DNA from: Thermoprotei archaeon
Lineage (GTDB): Archaea; Thermoproteota; Thermoprotei; Thermofilales; B20-G17
DNA: 59,277 nt
Reading direction: 5' to 3'
Assembly: GCA_003650675.1 (NCBI GenBank)
Contig: QMRH01000003.1
Location: forward strand, 1-59,277
Shown: in pieces, positions 1 to 7,283 of the stretch
How positions within the stretch are numbered: position 1 is the stretch's first letter
Layout of the letters: every line of letters begins with the position of its first letter
The notes under the pieces: generated by a model
Databases searched by the model: none
What the model was told of the DNA's origin: nothing
What the model saw: the letters and a program-made list of their open reading frames with translations, nothing else
Translations under genes and position numbers: made by a program

Positions 1-509
1 CTCACCCCCCTTCCCCTGGCTGTCACACCGTAATGTGAGACGAACACCACGGTCACCGTCGAGTTTACCGGTATCTCCGGGGCCGAAGAAGGCAGATATA
101 CTTGGATGAAGGCTTCTTCACCTGGGTTTATGACATTATGGGTGCTTGGATCGAATTCGACGGCCGCACCGGCAACCCTTATGCTTAAGACAGAATATTC
201 AGCTAGGTAGGATACCCATGTCGAGTTGAAGTAGGCCACTATTATATCGTTCCTTAAGGCCGAATAGTTTGACAGGAATATTGGTTCAGAACCAGTGTTC
301 CTTACAGTTATATTCAGAGACCTCCCTGCCACCGAGTTCACTTCAAGGCTTATCTCGACCCTAAGCTTCCTGGACTCCATGTAAACCAGTTTATAGTATA
401 CTTCCCGGATTACCTGCATCTCCTGCGTGAATGTGTAGAGCATGGCGTAGGTCAAGGATATGAAGGCTATGAGGGCTATGCCGGAGGCGACGGAGGTTGA
501 TAAACCCAT
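1..509 (-). CDS. arlF: ArlF/FlaF-like archaellum stator protein (3' end cut by window)
   Basis: Incomplete gene reading off the left edge; the ATG is at 509. The N-terminus MGLSTSVASGIALIAFISL is one archaellin-like hydrophobic helix with no class III signal-peptide cleavage site. A beta-rich domain follows, with conserved-looking stretches such as LNITVRNTGSEPI and INPGEEAFIQVYLP. In known systems ArlF is a periplasmic, S-layer-binding stator part of the archaellum, paired with ArlG. The gene is 13 bases after the ArlG-like gene in the same direction, as in the arlX-G-F-H-I-J order of Sulfolobales. ArlH, ArlI and ArlJ would be expected beyond the edge. ArlF and ArlG are related, so the two names could be swapped; the 'MGxSxxxASxI' start favours ArlF. 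Confidence 0.72.
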   Translation of the reverse strand, partial: MGLSTSVASGIALIAFISLTYAMLYTFTQEMQVIREVYYKLVYMESRKLRVEISLEVNSVAGRSLNITVRNTGSEPIFLSNYSALRNDIIVAYFNSTWVSYLAEYSVLSIRVAGAAVEFDPSTHNVINPGEEAFIQVYLPSSAPEIPVNSTVTVVFVSHYGVTARGRGV

Positions 510-522
510 TTAAGCCACCTCT

Positions 523-1005
523 CTAAGGCTTAGTGAACAGGGTCGAGTCGCCTACACCCCTAAACAGGACGATTTTGGCCTCGAATACCGGGGCATTTAG
601 GTTTTCATCCTGGTAGGGGTAGACTGTGATTTTGACGGTCTCCCCTGGGGACCATAACCCGTCTCCGTCGCTATCGGTTATGTTGAAGTGTCCTACACCC
701 CCGTTGGCGTTGTAGGTGTAGAGCCTTGCTTTACCGTATTCCCCCACGTATACGTCTAGGTAGGTGTAGTCGGAGATCGTCAGGGAGCCCACATTCTTCA
801 CATACAAGATGAAGTTGCCGGACTCCAGGGTGGCGTAGGCTATTCTAACCCTAATGTTCATGCCTCTACGGGCTTCGTTCATTATCTGAGATAAATCGCT
901 TACAACCAGGCTACCGGTGTAAAGTGCGTAGGAGGAGACTATGCTAGCCAACACTACCGAAGCAACTATCATGATTAGCTCGCTGAACGTGACGGAGAAA
1001 CCCAT
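523..1005 (-). CDS. arlG: ArlG/FlaG-like archaellum protein
   Basis: 160 residues. The N-terminal helix MGFSVTFSELIMIVASVVLA carries the 'SELIM(F/I)' signature usual for ArlG, and is followed by a beta-sandwich domain (about residues 45-160). ArlG forms a filament capped by ArlF and anchors the archaellum motor to the S-layer. The sequence ITDSDGDGLWSPGETVKI looks like an Asp-rich calcium-binding loop, similar to DGDS and NGDD loops in the two archaellins upstream; that reading is inference. The ATG at 1005 lies 3 bases after the stop of the coiled-coil gene upstream, so this is clearly operonic. Confidence 0.75.
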   Translation of the reverse strand: MGFSVTFSELIMIVASVVLASIVSSYALYTGSLVVSDLSQIMNEARRGMNIRVRIAYATLESGNFILYVKNVGSLTISDYTYLDVYVGEYGKARLYTYNANGGVGHFNITDSDGDGLWSPGETVKITVYPYQDENLNAPVFEAKIVLFRGVGDSTLFTKP

Positions 1006-1008
1006 GTA

Positions 1009-1785
1009 TCACTCCTCCCCATGCTTGTAGTTTATCTTCTTCAGTATCCTCCGCAACAGGCTGAAGGCTGTTTCCTCAAGCTCCTCCATTTCAAGCTTTA
1101 TTCCAGCGGCTTTAGCGGCACTGTATATTATGAGGAGGAACTCGTCTAAGGTGAGGCCCCCCGCCCTGGCCTTCATCATCGTGTTGACCAGATAGCTTAC
1201 GTATTCACTCGACTTGGGGGGTAGGAAGCCCATGAACTCACAGAACTTGGAGACATCGATTACGTCTTCATGGTCGAAGCCTGCATCAAGTAGGGTCCAA
1301 ACCCACTTGATCATAGAGACCCCTGCCTCGAAACCCTTTACCCTAGGTGTTAAGGGAGGTTGAGGGACGGAAACGGGCTTCTCCACAGCCCTTTCTTCCA
1401 GAGGCTTTTTCAAAACCCCTTTCTCCGCAACCTCCTTTTCACGGGGTTTCAACTCCCCCCTTAACGTGGGTTTAGCCTCCTCTAAAACCCTTGGCTTAAC
1501 ATCCTCGGTTTTCTTCACCTCAGCCCTACCTGTAGCCCGTGGCTCACCGCCAGATATAAGCCTCCTCCTGGCCTCCACAAGCCTTCCCAGATCCTCTTCG
1601 CTTGAAACTATCCTTAAAAGATTAAACGGGTTTTCTAACTCGCTTATAGTCTCCCTCATCTCCATAGTGGTGTTTTTAAGGGATTCAACTGTTTTCCTTA
1701 GCTCCTCCAAGGCATTTGGGATGGATTTTTTAAGCTCCTCCATCTCCTCTTCAAGCTTCCTTATCCTATCATCAACCCCGCTCAT
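1009..1785 (-). CDS. Archaellum accessory protein with FlaD/E domain (ArlX/ArlC/D/E type)
   Basis: 258 residues in three parts: an N-terminal heptad-repeat coiled coil (about 5-55), a charged Lys/Glu/Pro-rich linker (about 80-148), and a globular C-terminal domain (about 150-250) matching the archaeal FlaD/E domain (FEAGVSMIKWVWTLLDAGF, then FMGFLPPKSSEYVSYLV). In Sulfolobales ArlX forms a ring around the ArlI/J motor. In euryarchaea ArlC/D/E form the switch that links the motor to CheF. No predicted transmembrane segment is visible, unlike ArlX, which has one. No chemotaxis genes are in the window. It lies between the archaellins and arlG in one minus-strand operon. Confidence 0.75.
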   Translation of the reverse strand: MSGVDDRIRKLEEEMEELKKSIPNALEELRKTVESLKNTTMEMRETISELENPFNLLRIVSSEEDLGRLVEARRRLISGGEPRATGRAEVKKTEDVKPRVLEEAKPTLRGELKPREKEVAEKGVLKKPLEERAVEKPVSVPQPPLTPRVKGFEAGVSMIKWVWTLLDAGFDHEDVIDVSKFCEFMGFLPPKSSEYVSYLVNTMMKARAGGLTLDEFLLIIYSAAKAAGIKLEMEELEETAFSLLRRILKKINYKHGEE

Positions 1786-1829
1786 TTACATCACCTTTTG
1801 ATTTATTTAAACAAAAAAGAGAATAGATT

Positions 1830-2513
1830 TTACCCGAGGTCCATGAAACCCTGGTTCGGTAAGCTGGGCATGATCTGCCTGATTATCCTAAGCGTGGCTC
1901 CCTCGCCGCTCTTGAATTCTATTTTGATGCTTTCATAGGATCCGGGGCCTATGGGTTCAAAGCTGGTCCCCACCTGCTCCACGAGCCTGATGATTATGAT
2001 GGCTTTCTCGTTTAACTCAAGTACGCTGTCCCCATCCCCGTTCAAGATAACGGCGTAGGCCCCGCACCCCGATGTTCCCGCGTTCGTGAAGATCTGATCC
2101 AGCGTTGTCCCATCCAACTTGTCCGGGATCGAGCTGAGGGTTCCGTTGTACACGTTGACCAGAACCTTGTCTTTAAGTGTGACCGATATTATGAAGTTGT
2201 TTGCGGAGAAGTCTATGGAGGCTCTGGCCACCGAGGTCTTCACGGGTATAATGATGTACTTTACCTTGGGTACATCGCTACTGTTCTGCTCCACGTAGGC
2301 CAGTATGCTTCCGTCCAGCTCCAGTGCGCTACTGGCCTCCTGTATGCCCGTCTCCATAGTGGACTTGGTTTTCTGGGCAGCGAAGAAGCCCATGTTTATG
2401 ATCACGAAGGCCAGCGCTGAGGCGATGACAGCAAAGGAGATCAATATTATGGCTGCCTCAACGCTAAAGGTACCCTTCCTGTTCCTGGGCATTGGCGTGC
2501 TTCTTCCCGGCAT
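1830..2513 (-). CDS. arlB: Archaellin (short form)
   Basis: 227 residues. A basic class III signal peptide ends in RNRKGTFS; the mature helix would begin VEAAIILISFAVIASALAF, which polymerises in the filament core. The position before the cleavage is Ser rather than the usual Gly. A start at the internal ATG (2492) giving MPRNRKGTFS would make a more typical leader. The beta domain contains NGDGDSVLELNEKAIII, matching NDNGDDSLDFYEKGYLI in the long archaellin, so the two are paralogues. It starts 21 bases after the long archaellin and precedes the accessory gene by 44 bases. Confidence 0.87.
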   Translation of the reverse strand: MPGRSTPMPRNRKGTFSVEAAIILISFAVIASALAFVIINMGFFAAQKTKSTMETGIQEASSALELDGSILAYVEQNSSDVPKVKYIIIPVKTSVARASIDFSANNFIISVTLKDKVLVNVYNGTLSSIPDKLDGTTLDQIFTNAGTSGCGAYAVILNGDGDSVLELNEKAIIIIRLVEQVGTSFEPIGPGSYESIKIEFKSGEGATLRIIRQIMPSLPNQGFMDLG

Positions 2514-2534
2514 CGCGTATCACATCAACTCCCT

Positions 2535-3509
2535 TTAGTCGAGTGTCACATAGGAGTCTGCTGGAATGGCTTCGGGCACCACGAACGATATGGAGAGGGG
2601 AGCGCTTTTCTCAGGCCTGATCTCCACCAAAACATTGTCCCTAGGCTGGGCTCTCTGCGAGGCGTCAAGGATTATTATCAGGTACCCTTTTTCATAGAAG
2701 TCCAGTGAATCGTCGCCGTTATCGTTCTGGATCACCAGCACCGCACCTGTCCTCGTACCAACATAGTACTGGTAGCTGGCCGTTACGGTTGGCGTCGATT
2801 CAAAGGTTAAACCAAATGTTAACGTTACTGCGCCAGTCTCGTAGTCTATGGTTCCACTACTGCCAGTTTGGTTTCCAGTAAGTGTTCCGTTTCCGTTATC
2901 GGTAAAGATAACAGTTTTTTGGCTACCGCCTGAGGTTCCAGTAACAGTTATGGAGACTGTTCCGGGAACTATGGGGACGTGGGCTAATGTGCCGGATCCA
3001 CCGGTGGTGTCGAATGTTCCGCTTACGCTTTCGTCGGACACTGAAGGTGTCTGTAGCATCGTGGTCCACCATTTCATCAGGTGCCCTCCCTTGCCGGTGA
3101 GGTTGGAGATTATAGAGTCGAAGGTCATTAAGGTGGGGTTGATTGTATGGTTTATGCCTGCATATATGTTGGCTACAGCCACCCTCTTGCCGATCTTAAT
3201 GGAGACTGTTGTCTCGTTCTGCCACATTGGAACATACTTTACGCCCATCGTTTTGAGGGGGATTATTATGACCGAAACGTTGTTAGCATAGTTTTCATCG
3301 GTTTTAAGGAGTATGCTCCCATCTACTGTGAGGGGGCAGCTAGCCTCCTTGAGACCCTGCTGGATCGACTCCTGGCTCCTCTGTGTAGAGTAAAGCCCCA
3401 TGTTGACTACCATGAAGGCGAAGGCTGCGGCTATTACCACGAAAGCTATCATCACTATTGCGGCTTCTATACCCACTATAGCCTTCTTATTTAACCGGAG
3501 CCCTTTCAT
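2535..3509 (-). CDS. arlB: Archaellin with an inserted beta-rich domain
   Basis: 324 residues, about 100 more than its neighbour paralogue. The leader MKGLRLNKKAIVG would be cut before IEAAIVMIAFVVIAAAFAF, a textbook preflagellin site. Residues 1-150 and 250-324 align with the short archaellin. Residues about 156-250 (bases 2760-3044) are a Thr/Gly/Val-rich insert with motifs PIVPGTVSITV, DNGNGTLTG and GTIDYETGAVTLTF, which resemble repeats in phage-tail and other surface proteins. The ATG at 3509 has a GAGGTG ribosome site 5-10 bases upstream. It is the first gene of the operon, behind a TATA-like element and palindromes. Several Asn-X-Ser/Thr sequons suggest N-glycosylation. Confidence 0.87.
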   Translation of the reverse strand: MKGLRLNKKAIVGIEAAIVMIAFVVIAAAFAFMVVNMGLYSTQRSQESIQQGLKEASCPLTVDGSILLKTDENYANNVSVIIIPLKTMGVKYVPMWQNETTVSIKIGKRVAVANIYAGINHTINPTLMTFDSIISNLTGKGGHLMKWWTTMLQTPSVSDESVSGTFDTTGGSGTLAHVPIVPGTVSITVTGTSGGSQKTVIFTDNGNGTLTGNQTGSSGTIDYETGAVTLTFGLTFESTPTVTASYQYYVGTRTGAVLVIQNDNGDDSLDFYEKGYLIIILDASQRAQPRDNVLVEIRPEKSAPLSISFVVPEAIPADSYVTLD

Positions 3510-3540
3510 ATTTTCACCTCAACAATAACCTTGTCTCTTC

Positions 3541-3552
3541 CTTTTTAAAAAT
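3541..3552 (-). promoter_or_regulatory. TATA-like element of the archaellin operon
   Basis: On the minus strand the run TTTTTAAAAAG lies 32-43 bases before the archaellin ATG. This spacing would place transcription start near 3520, just before the GAGGTG ribosome site. The palindromic operators begin 12 bases further upstream, where they could affect TFB or TBP loading. Confidence 0.5.
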
Positions 3553-3563
3553 TTTATGAAAAA

Positions 3564-3605
3564 GTGTTCTGAACACTGTTTTGTACAACGTTCAGAACAA
3601 TGTTC
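3564..3605. promoter_or_regulatory. Tandem palindromic operators upstream of the archaellin promoter
   Basis: Two related palindromes sit directly upstream of the TATA element: GTGTTC-T-GAACAC (3564-3576) and GTTC-A-GAAC (3590-3598), with centres 24 bp apart. A third overlapping dyad, GAAC-AAT-GTTC, spans 3595-3605, and TTGTACAA lies between the two main sites. Repetition of the GTTC/GAAC half-site points to a dimeric winged-helix regulator. The obvious candidates are the two regulators encoded immediately upstream. In Sulfolobus, ArnR-type proteins act on paired boxes in the arlB promoter; equivalence here is inference. Confidence 0.62.
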
Positions 3606-3642
3606 TTCTATAAATTATATTTTTTAATTTAAAAACACAAAA

Positions 3643-3960
3643 TTAAGTGCTAACCTCCACACCGTATTTAGCTAATATCTTTAGGAAGGGTTTAACCTCC
3701 CTTAGAAAAGCCCTACCCTTCTCAGTTAGCTTTAAACCATGCTCATTCCATTTAATTAACTCAAGGTATGATAATTCAAGCAACCTGTCTTTCAACCTTC
3801 TAGCAGAAAGATTCGCCCGGTACATGACCCTCGTGAATTTAGCAAAGCCATTGTCGCTTCTCCTACATTCTTCAAGTATGGCTTTCAGAATATCTATATA
3901 TACCGAAAGCCGGTCTCTGCGTCTCAGGAATTTCAGGTTCCTTTCTTGATCCAGCTTCAT
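3643..3960 (-). CDS. Small winged-helix transcriptional regulator
   Basis: 105 residues. The helix-turn-helix spans about residues 45-75 (YRANLSARRLKDRLLELSYL), followed by a wing and LTEKGRAFLREVKPFL, the pattern of archaeal HTH_45/PadR-like single-domain regulators. There is no membrane or ligand domain. It lies between the ArnR-like gene and the archaellin operon, all on the minus strand, and its stop is about 40 bases from the operator cluster. Control of archaellum genes or of itself is inferred from position only. Confidence 0.65.
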   Translation of the reverse strand: MKLDQERNLKFLRRRDRLSVYIDILKAILEECRRSDNGFAKFTRVMYRANLSARRLKDRLLELSYLELIKWNEHGLKLTEKGRAFLREVKPFLKILAKYGVEVST

Positions 3961-4190
3961 ATCTCATCCCAAGCAACCCACCGTACTGGGAGTGTATCAT
4001 GGTTCAACTTGATAAAAGGTTTCACCTGGTTTAGGTCGCCTAGCCGGCGGTTAAAAACCAGCCACCTGCAAATGTGGGACAGAAGATCGGTGGATTTTAA
4101 GCTGGCTGGAAGGACCTTCTAGAGGCTGTATTGATCATATTTAGTCTCTCTTCCAGCCTTAAAAGGCTAGGCTTTCGGTGAACCGTATTT
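3961..4190. other. 230-bp intergenic region with a potential hairpin
   Basis: No convincing reading frame. An imperfect hairpin is possible: CCAGCC with following ACC (4058-4066) against GGTGG and GGCTGG (4089-4109). The 13-mer TCATGGTTCAACT at 3997-4009 recurs with one change (TCATAGTTCAACT) at 5027-5039, upstream of the ATPase gene. No clear TATA box positions a small-RNA start, so I call neither an RNA gene nor a terminator. Confidence 0.3.
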
Positions 4191-4949
4191 TCATAGTCTC
4201 AGGGCAAGTAGGGTAGAAAGGAAAAGCGTGAGAAACAGCGTGCAGGCCGCGATGTGGACGAAGAAGGGCGTGGTTATCAGGATTAGGGAGGCTAATGTTA
4301 AAGCCACGTATACTTTAAAGAGGTTGCTCATAGCCTTGAGTGGATGGCTGTTTAAACCTAGGGTTGTTACAACCTTTGCTGTTAATGGACCTATACCCAT
4401 GCTCCGTGTCAAGTCCTTGAAAAGTTTTTCTCCTTCAGCTGTGAGAAAAACACACCCCTTCTGCATTTTTATCACCGAGTTTCTTCTGAGGGTATATGGT
4501 CTCAGGAGTCGTTTAATGGATGAAATAGGGGTTTTAAAGTACTTGCATAGGGTTTCATAGCTTACCTTATTCCCCCAAGTTGAACCTGCTATTATAACAG
4601 TGTCCCTTAATATTCCCGAAGCCGGCGGCGAGGAACCTCTTAGGGAAGATCGCCCAGTTATCCTTAAAATATCGTTGTAAACCTTGATTCCCAGCTCTGT
4701 GGGAACATAGTCCCCCCTCTTAAAGCTATCCACCAAGCCTTTTTTCCTAAGCTTGTAGATGGTGTCGATGAGCTTTCTACCCGTTATACTGGTCTCCTTT
4801 GAAAGCTCCTTGATTCCAAGCCTACCTCTTTTCACTATTGCCATGAGAACCTTATACTGCTGGACGCCCTTGGCGAAGTCAATTACCGAGTCGAGTACAG
4901 CCAGCCTGAGGATGAGCTGGTAGGCTTCATCTTCTTCCAAGGAAACCAC
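4191..4949 (-). CDS. ArnR-like membrane-anchored double winged-helix regulator
   Basis: 252 residues. A first winged-helix domain (about 30-95, IKELSKETSITGRKLIDTIY) is followed by a second HTH-like region (about 112-185, with LTAEGEKLFKDLTRSMG). The C-terminus (about 213-252) is two closely spaced hydrophobic segments. HTH plus two C-terminal membrane helices is the architecture of ArnR/ArnR1, membrane-bound activators of archaellin expression in Sulfolobus, whose genes also lie beside the archaellum operon. Family assignment rests on architecture and position, not on a sequence search. It starts at GTG 4949 with TATATAATA just upstream on the minus strand, so it is probably near-leaderless. 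Confidence 0.65.
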   Translation of the reverse strand: MVSLEEDEAYQLILRLAVLDSVIDFAKGVQQYKVLMAIVKRGRLGIKELSKETSITGRKLIDTIYKLRKKGLVDSFKRGDYVPTELGIKVYNDILRITGRSSLRGSSPPASGILRDTVIIAGSTWGNKVSYETLCKYFKTPISSIKRLLRPYTLRRNSVIKMQKGCVFLTAEGEKLFKDLTRSMGIGPLTAKVVTTLGLNSHPLKAMSNLFKVYVALTLASLILITTPFFVHIAACTLFLTLFLSTLLALRL

Positions 4950-5092
4950 CTAGTTGTATATAATATTACCCTCCATATTTTTATTAATTCCAGTCGATGA
5001 CCCATAGTGTTAAAAAGGAAAACATGTCATAGTTCAACTGCTAAGCGAAAGAATTTACTATATTACGGATTTATTCTTTTGGGGTTGCATGT

Positions 5093-6100
5093 TTGAGGTG
5101 GGTTGAAGACCTGTTTCAGGGGCATACGGTTATCGTGGGTACCACCGGCTCCGGTAAAAGCAATACACTACGTTTCCTGGCTAGAAAAGCAGTAGAGAAG
5201 GGGAGAAGGGCTACTATCCTCGACTGGTGTGGAGAACATGGATTAGGCTTCCTAACCCCCTTCCTCCCCAGGATACCTTTTAGCGATGTACGGGAGCTTC
5301 TGCCGACCGTGTTGGAGGAGACTCTTAGGCCGTCGAGTGGAGGTATATCCATAGGATATGCTGTCACCGAGGGGTTGGAGGTTGCCGAAAGCTGGGAGGA
5401 GTTGGTGGTTTTTCTTAAAACAAGGGCTTTGAAGAGGGATATGGGCGCGATGGCGGCGCTTAGACGTCTGGTACCCTTGTACCGGCGCGGCGTTCTAGTC
5501 GATGGAAAGCTTGAAGAAGACCTGTTCTCCGACACTGTCCTAGATTTATCGAACCTGCCTCCCTTTGAGAGGAGAATATGTTTGTCCATGCTTTTAGCTT
5601 TAATCTACTCTAGGGCGGTTAGTGGAGTTCTGGGAGGGGATTTGTGCGTCTTCATCGACGAGGCATGGCAGATCCATACGGGTTTTGAGGGGATGCCCGT
5701 AACCTTAACAATGTTGATGGAGTTACGCAAATACGATGTAAACGTGTTTGCAGTATATCAGGAGCCCCTAAAACAGCTTCTCCGCTACAACATGGTTGTA
5801 CACACACTTGGCCACCAGAGTAGGCTCGAGTACTTCTATTCGCTTTTCCCTGCGGGCGTGGACAAGCTGAGGGTTGGAGAAGCCTACGTCTATACCCTTA
5901 ACAGACGAAAATGGGTTAAAGTAAAGGTTCCAATAACCAAGGCAGAACACGTGGTTAATGCTAGGGTGCCGAGAACCACCCTGCTTCAAGAGAAAAAGGA
6001 GGGAAAAGTGCAGTACAGTAAGCCTAGTTTGGAGGAGAGGATTAGAAGGCTTGAAAAAGAGGTTGAAATGCTGAAGAAAAGGCTGAATCTAAAATGCTAA
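5093..6100 (+). CDS. HerA/DUF87-like P-loop ATPase
   Basis: 335 residues. Walker A GTTGSGKSNT is at residues 16-25, and a Walker B-like VFIDEAWQI begins near 185. Residues 310-335 form a short coiled coil. The layout fits the HerA/FtsK superfamily, but it is shorter than HerA (about 500 residues) and lacks the HerA N-terminal barrel. The true partner, for example a nuclease or a membrane complex, is not evident. The start is TTG at 5093, only 10 residues before the ATPase core. It converges with the next gene and their 3' ends overlap by 4 bp. Confidence 0.7.
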   Translation: MRWVEDLFQGHTVIVGTTGSGKSNTLRFLARKAVEKGRRATILDWCGEHGLGFLTPFLPRIPFSDVRELLPTVLEETLRPSSGGISIGYAVTEGLEVAESWEELVVFLKTRALKRDMGAMAALRRLVPLYRRGVLVDGKLEEDLFSDTVLDLSNLPPFERRICLSMLLALIYSRAVSGVLGGDLCVFIDEAWQIHTGFEGMPVTLTMLMELRKYDVNVFAVYQEPLKQLLRYNMVVHTLGHQSRLEYFYSLFPAGVDKLRVGEAYVYTLNRRKWVKVKVPITKAEHVVNARVPRTTLLQEKKEGKVQYSKPSLEERIRRLEKEVEMLKKRLNLKC

Positions 6101-6996
6101 ACCTCTTTTTCACATAGTTTTCCAGTCTCCCCGTCGAATAACACTAGTTTAACTTTAAGCGCCCCGTCTCTAACTTTAACCTCGATTTTAGCGACCCCCT
6201 TGGCTTTAACCTCGGAGTAGACACGGTTTAGATCACACGACCTTACTTTGAGAATTTCTGAGAGAACATTGTTAGCTTTATGGACTAAGGTAAAGGGGTT
6301 TACTGGAACACGTTTTAAACCCTTCCTCAGGTCCCTTAAATCCTCGAAGAGCTTCACAGCCTCCCTTAAACCCTTGTCTTCAAGCATGCTGATTATCTGG
6401 CTGTCGGAGCCGGGGAAAAGAGATTTCTCACGTATGATTAGTGCTGTCGACGCATCCCTTATACATTTGTATAAGTGGTGTGGAACGTCGTCCCAGAAGC
6501 CCCTAAATGTGCATTCCAGTGCCAGGCTAAACCACGTACATGCAAAGGACTCCATGTATCTAGCTGTCCGCTCCCCGGGCTTAAAACCCCGCTGCAACAT
6601 GTTTTTATACGTCCCGTCGTCGAATACTATAACCCCTTCCCTCATTGCCTGGAAAGGCAAGGGATGGCCGTCGTGAACGAGGGAGACGAACTCATCTGGT
6701 GTAAGGAACGTGATGTTTAGGTTTCTCTCCGTAAACTCCTCCAGTAGAACATATTTAAAATACCTGTCTGGCTTACTCCGGGTTATAACGAGTATTTCTA
6801 GGTCACTATAGTCCTCCGAAAAATCCTCTGGTTGAATGGCCTGCCCAAATACTATTATACTGTGGACTATAGACCCTAATTCGCCAACCACCCTATCCCT
6901 AATGTAGTTTAACCGCATGTGAAGTTTTTTCACGTACTCTTCCTCCCTGATCCTTGGCGACCTATTCTCATCAAATTCAAAGCCACTAGACCTCAT
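6097..6996 (-). CDS. MNT-like nucleotidyltransferase with C-terminal HEPN-like region
   Basis: 299 residues. Residues about 46-72 (SIIVFGQAI, then YSDLEILVIT) resemble the pol-beta minimal nucleotidyltransferase motif, but GSxAxG is altered to GQAIQPED, and the acidic pair is DLE rather than DxD. Residues about 140-225 are helical and resemble the substrate-binding or HEPN domain that often accompanies MNT domains. A beta-rich tail follows. The function could be nucleotidyl transfer to a small molecule, or antitoxin-like AMP transfer. No separate HEPN toxin lies next to it. Confidence 0.55.
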   Translation of the reverse strand: MRSSGFEFDENRSPRIREEEYVKKLHMRLNYIRDRVVGELGSIVHSIIVFGQAIQPEDFSEDYSDLEILVITRSKPDRYFKYVLLEEFTERNLNITFLTPDEFVSLVHDGHPLPFQAMREGVIVFDDGTYKNMLQRGFKPGERTARYMESFACTWFSLALECTFRGFWDDVPHHLYKCIRDASTALIIREKSLFPGSDSQIISMLEDKGLREAVKLFEDLRDLRKGLKRVPVNPFTLVHKANNVLSEILKVRSCDLNRVYSEVKAKGVAKIEVKVRDGALKVKLVLFDGETGKLCEKEV

Positions 6997-7283
6997 GCTA
7001 TCAGCTACCTATACTATATAATTGTAACCACCAGTACTAATACTTGTTTCAAACCAGCCGTATTCATCTACAGGTAGCGATAAAACATTTGGAAGTCTCT
7101 GGCGCCAGATAAAAGTTGACAAGAAATATTACACAGCAAGAGGAAACTGAAGATCCTAGTGGAAAGTAAAAGGAAATACAGCCTTCTCTACGTCGCCAGC
7201 ATATGTTGGAAATAAGTTTAAGATCCACGTACAATTAAAAGATGAAGGAAAAACAGCAAAATAAGATAGAATATTTAATATTT

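Noticed and set aside
2848-3291. Long open frame on the plus strand inside the archaellin
   Set aside because: It mirrors the archaellin coding sequence, and its composition (Val/Pro/Leu-rich, no domain) is that of an antisense shadow.
7000-7283. Gene in the 280-bp gap before the M42 gene
   Set aside because: Only short broken frames (for example WRQIKVDKKYYTARGN followed by stops); no start or family match, and no hairpin.
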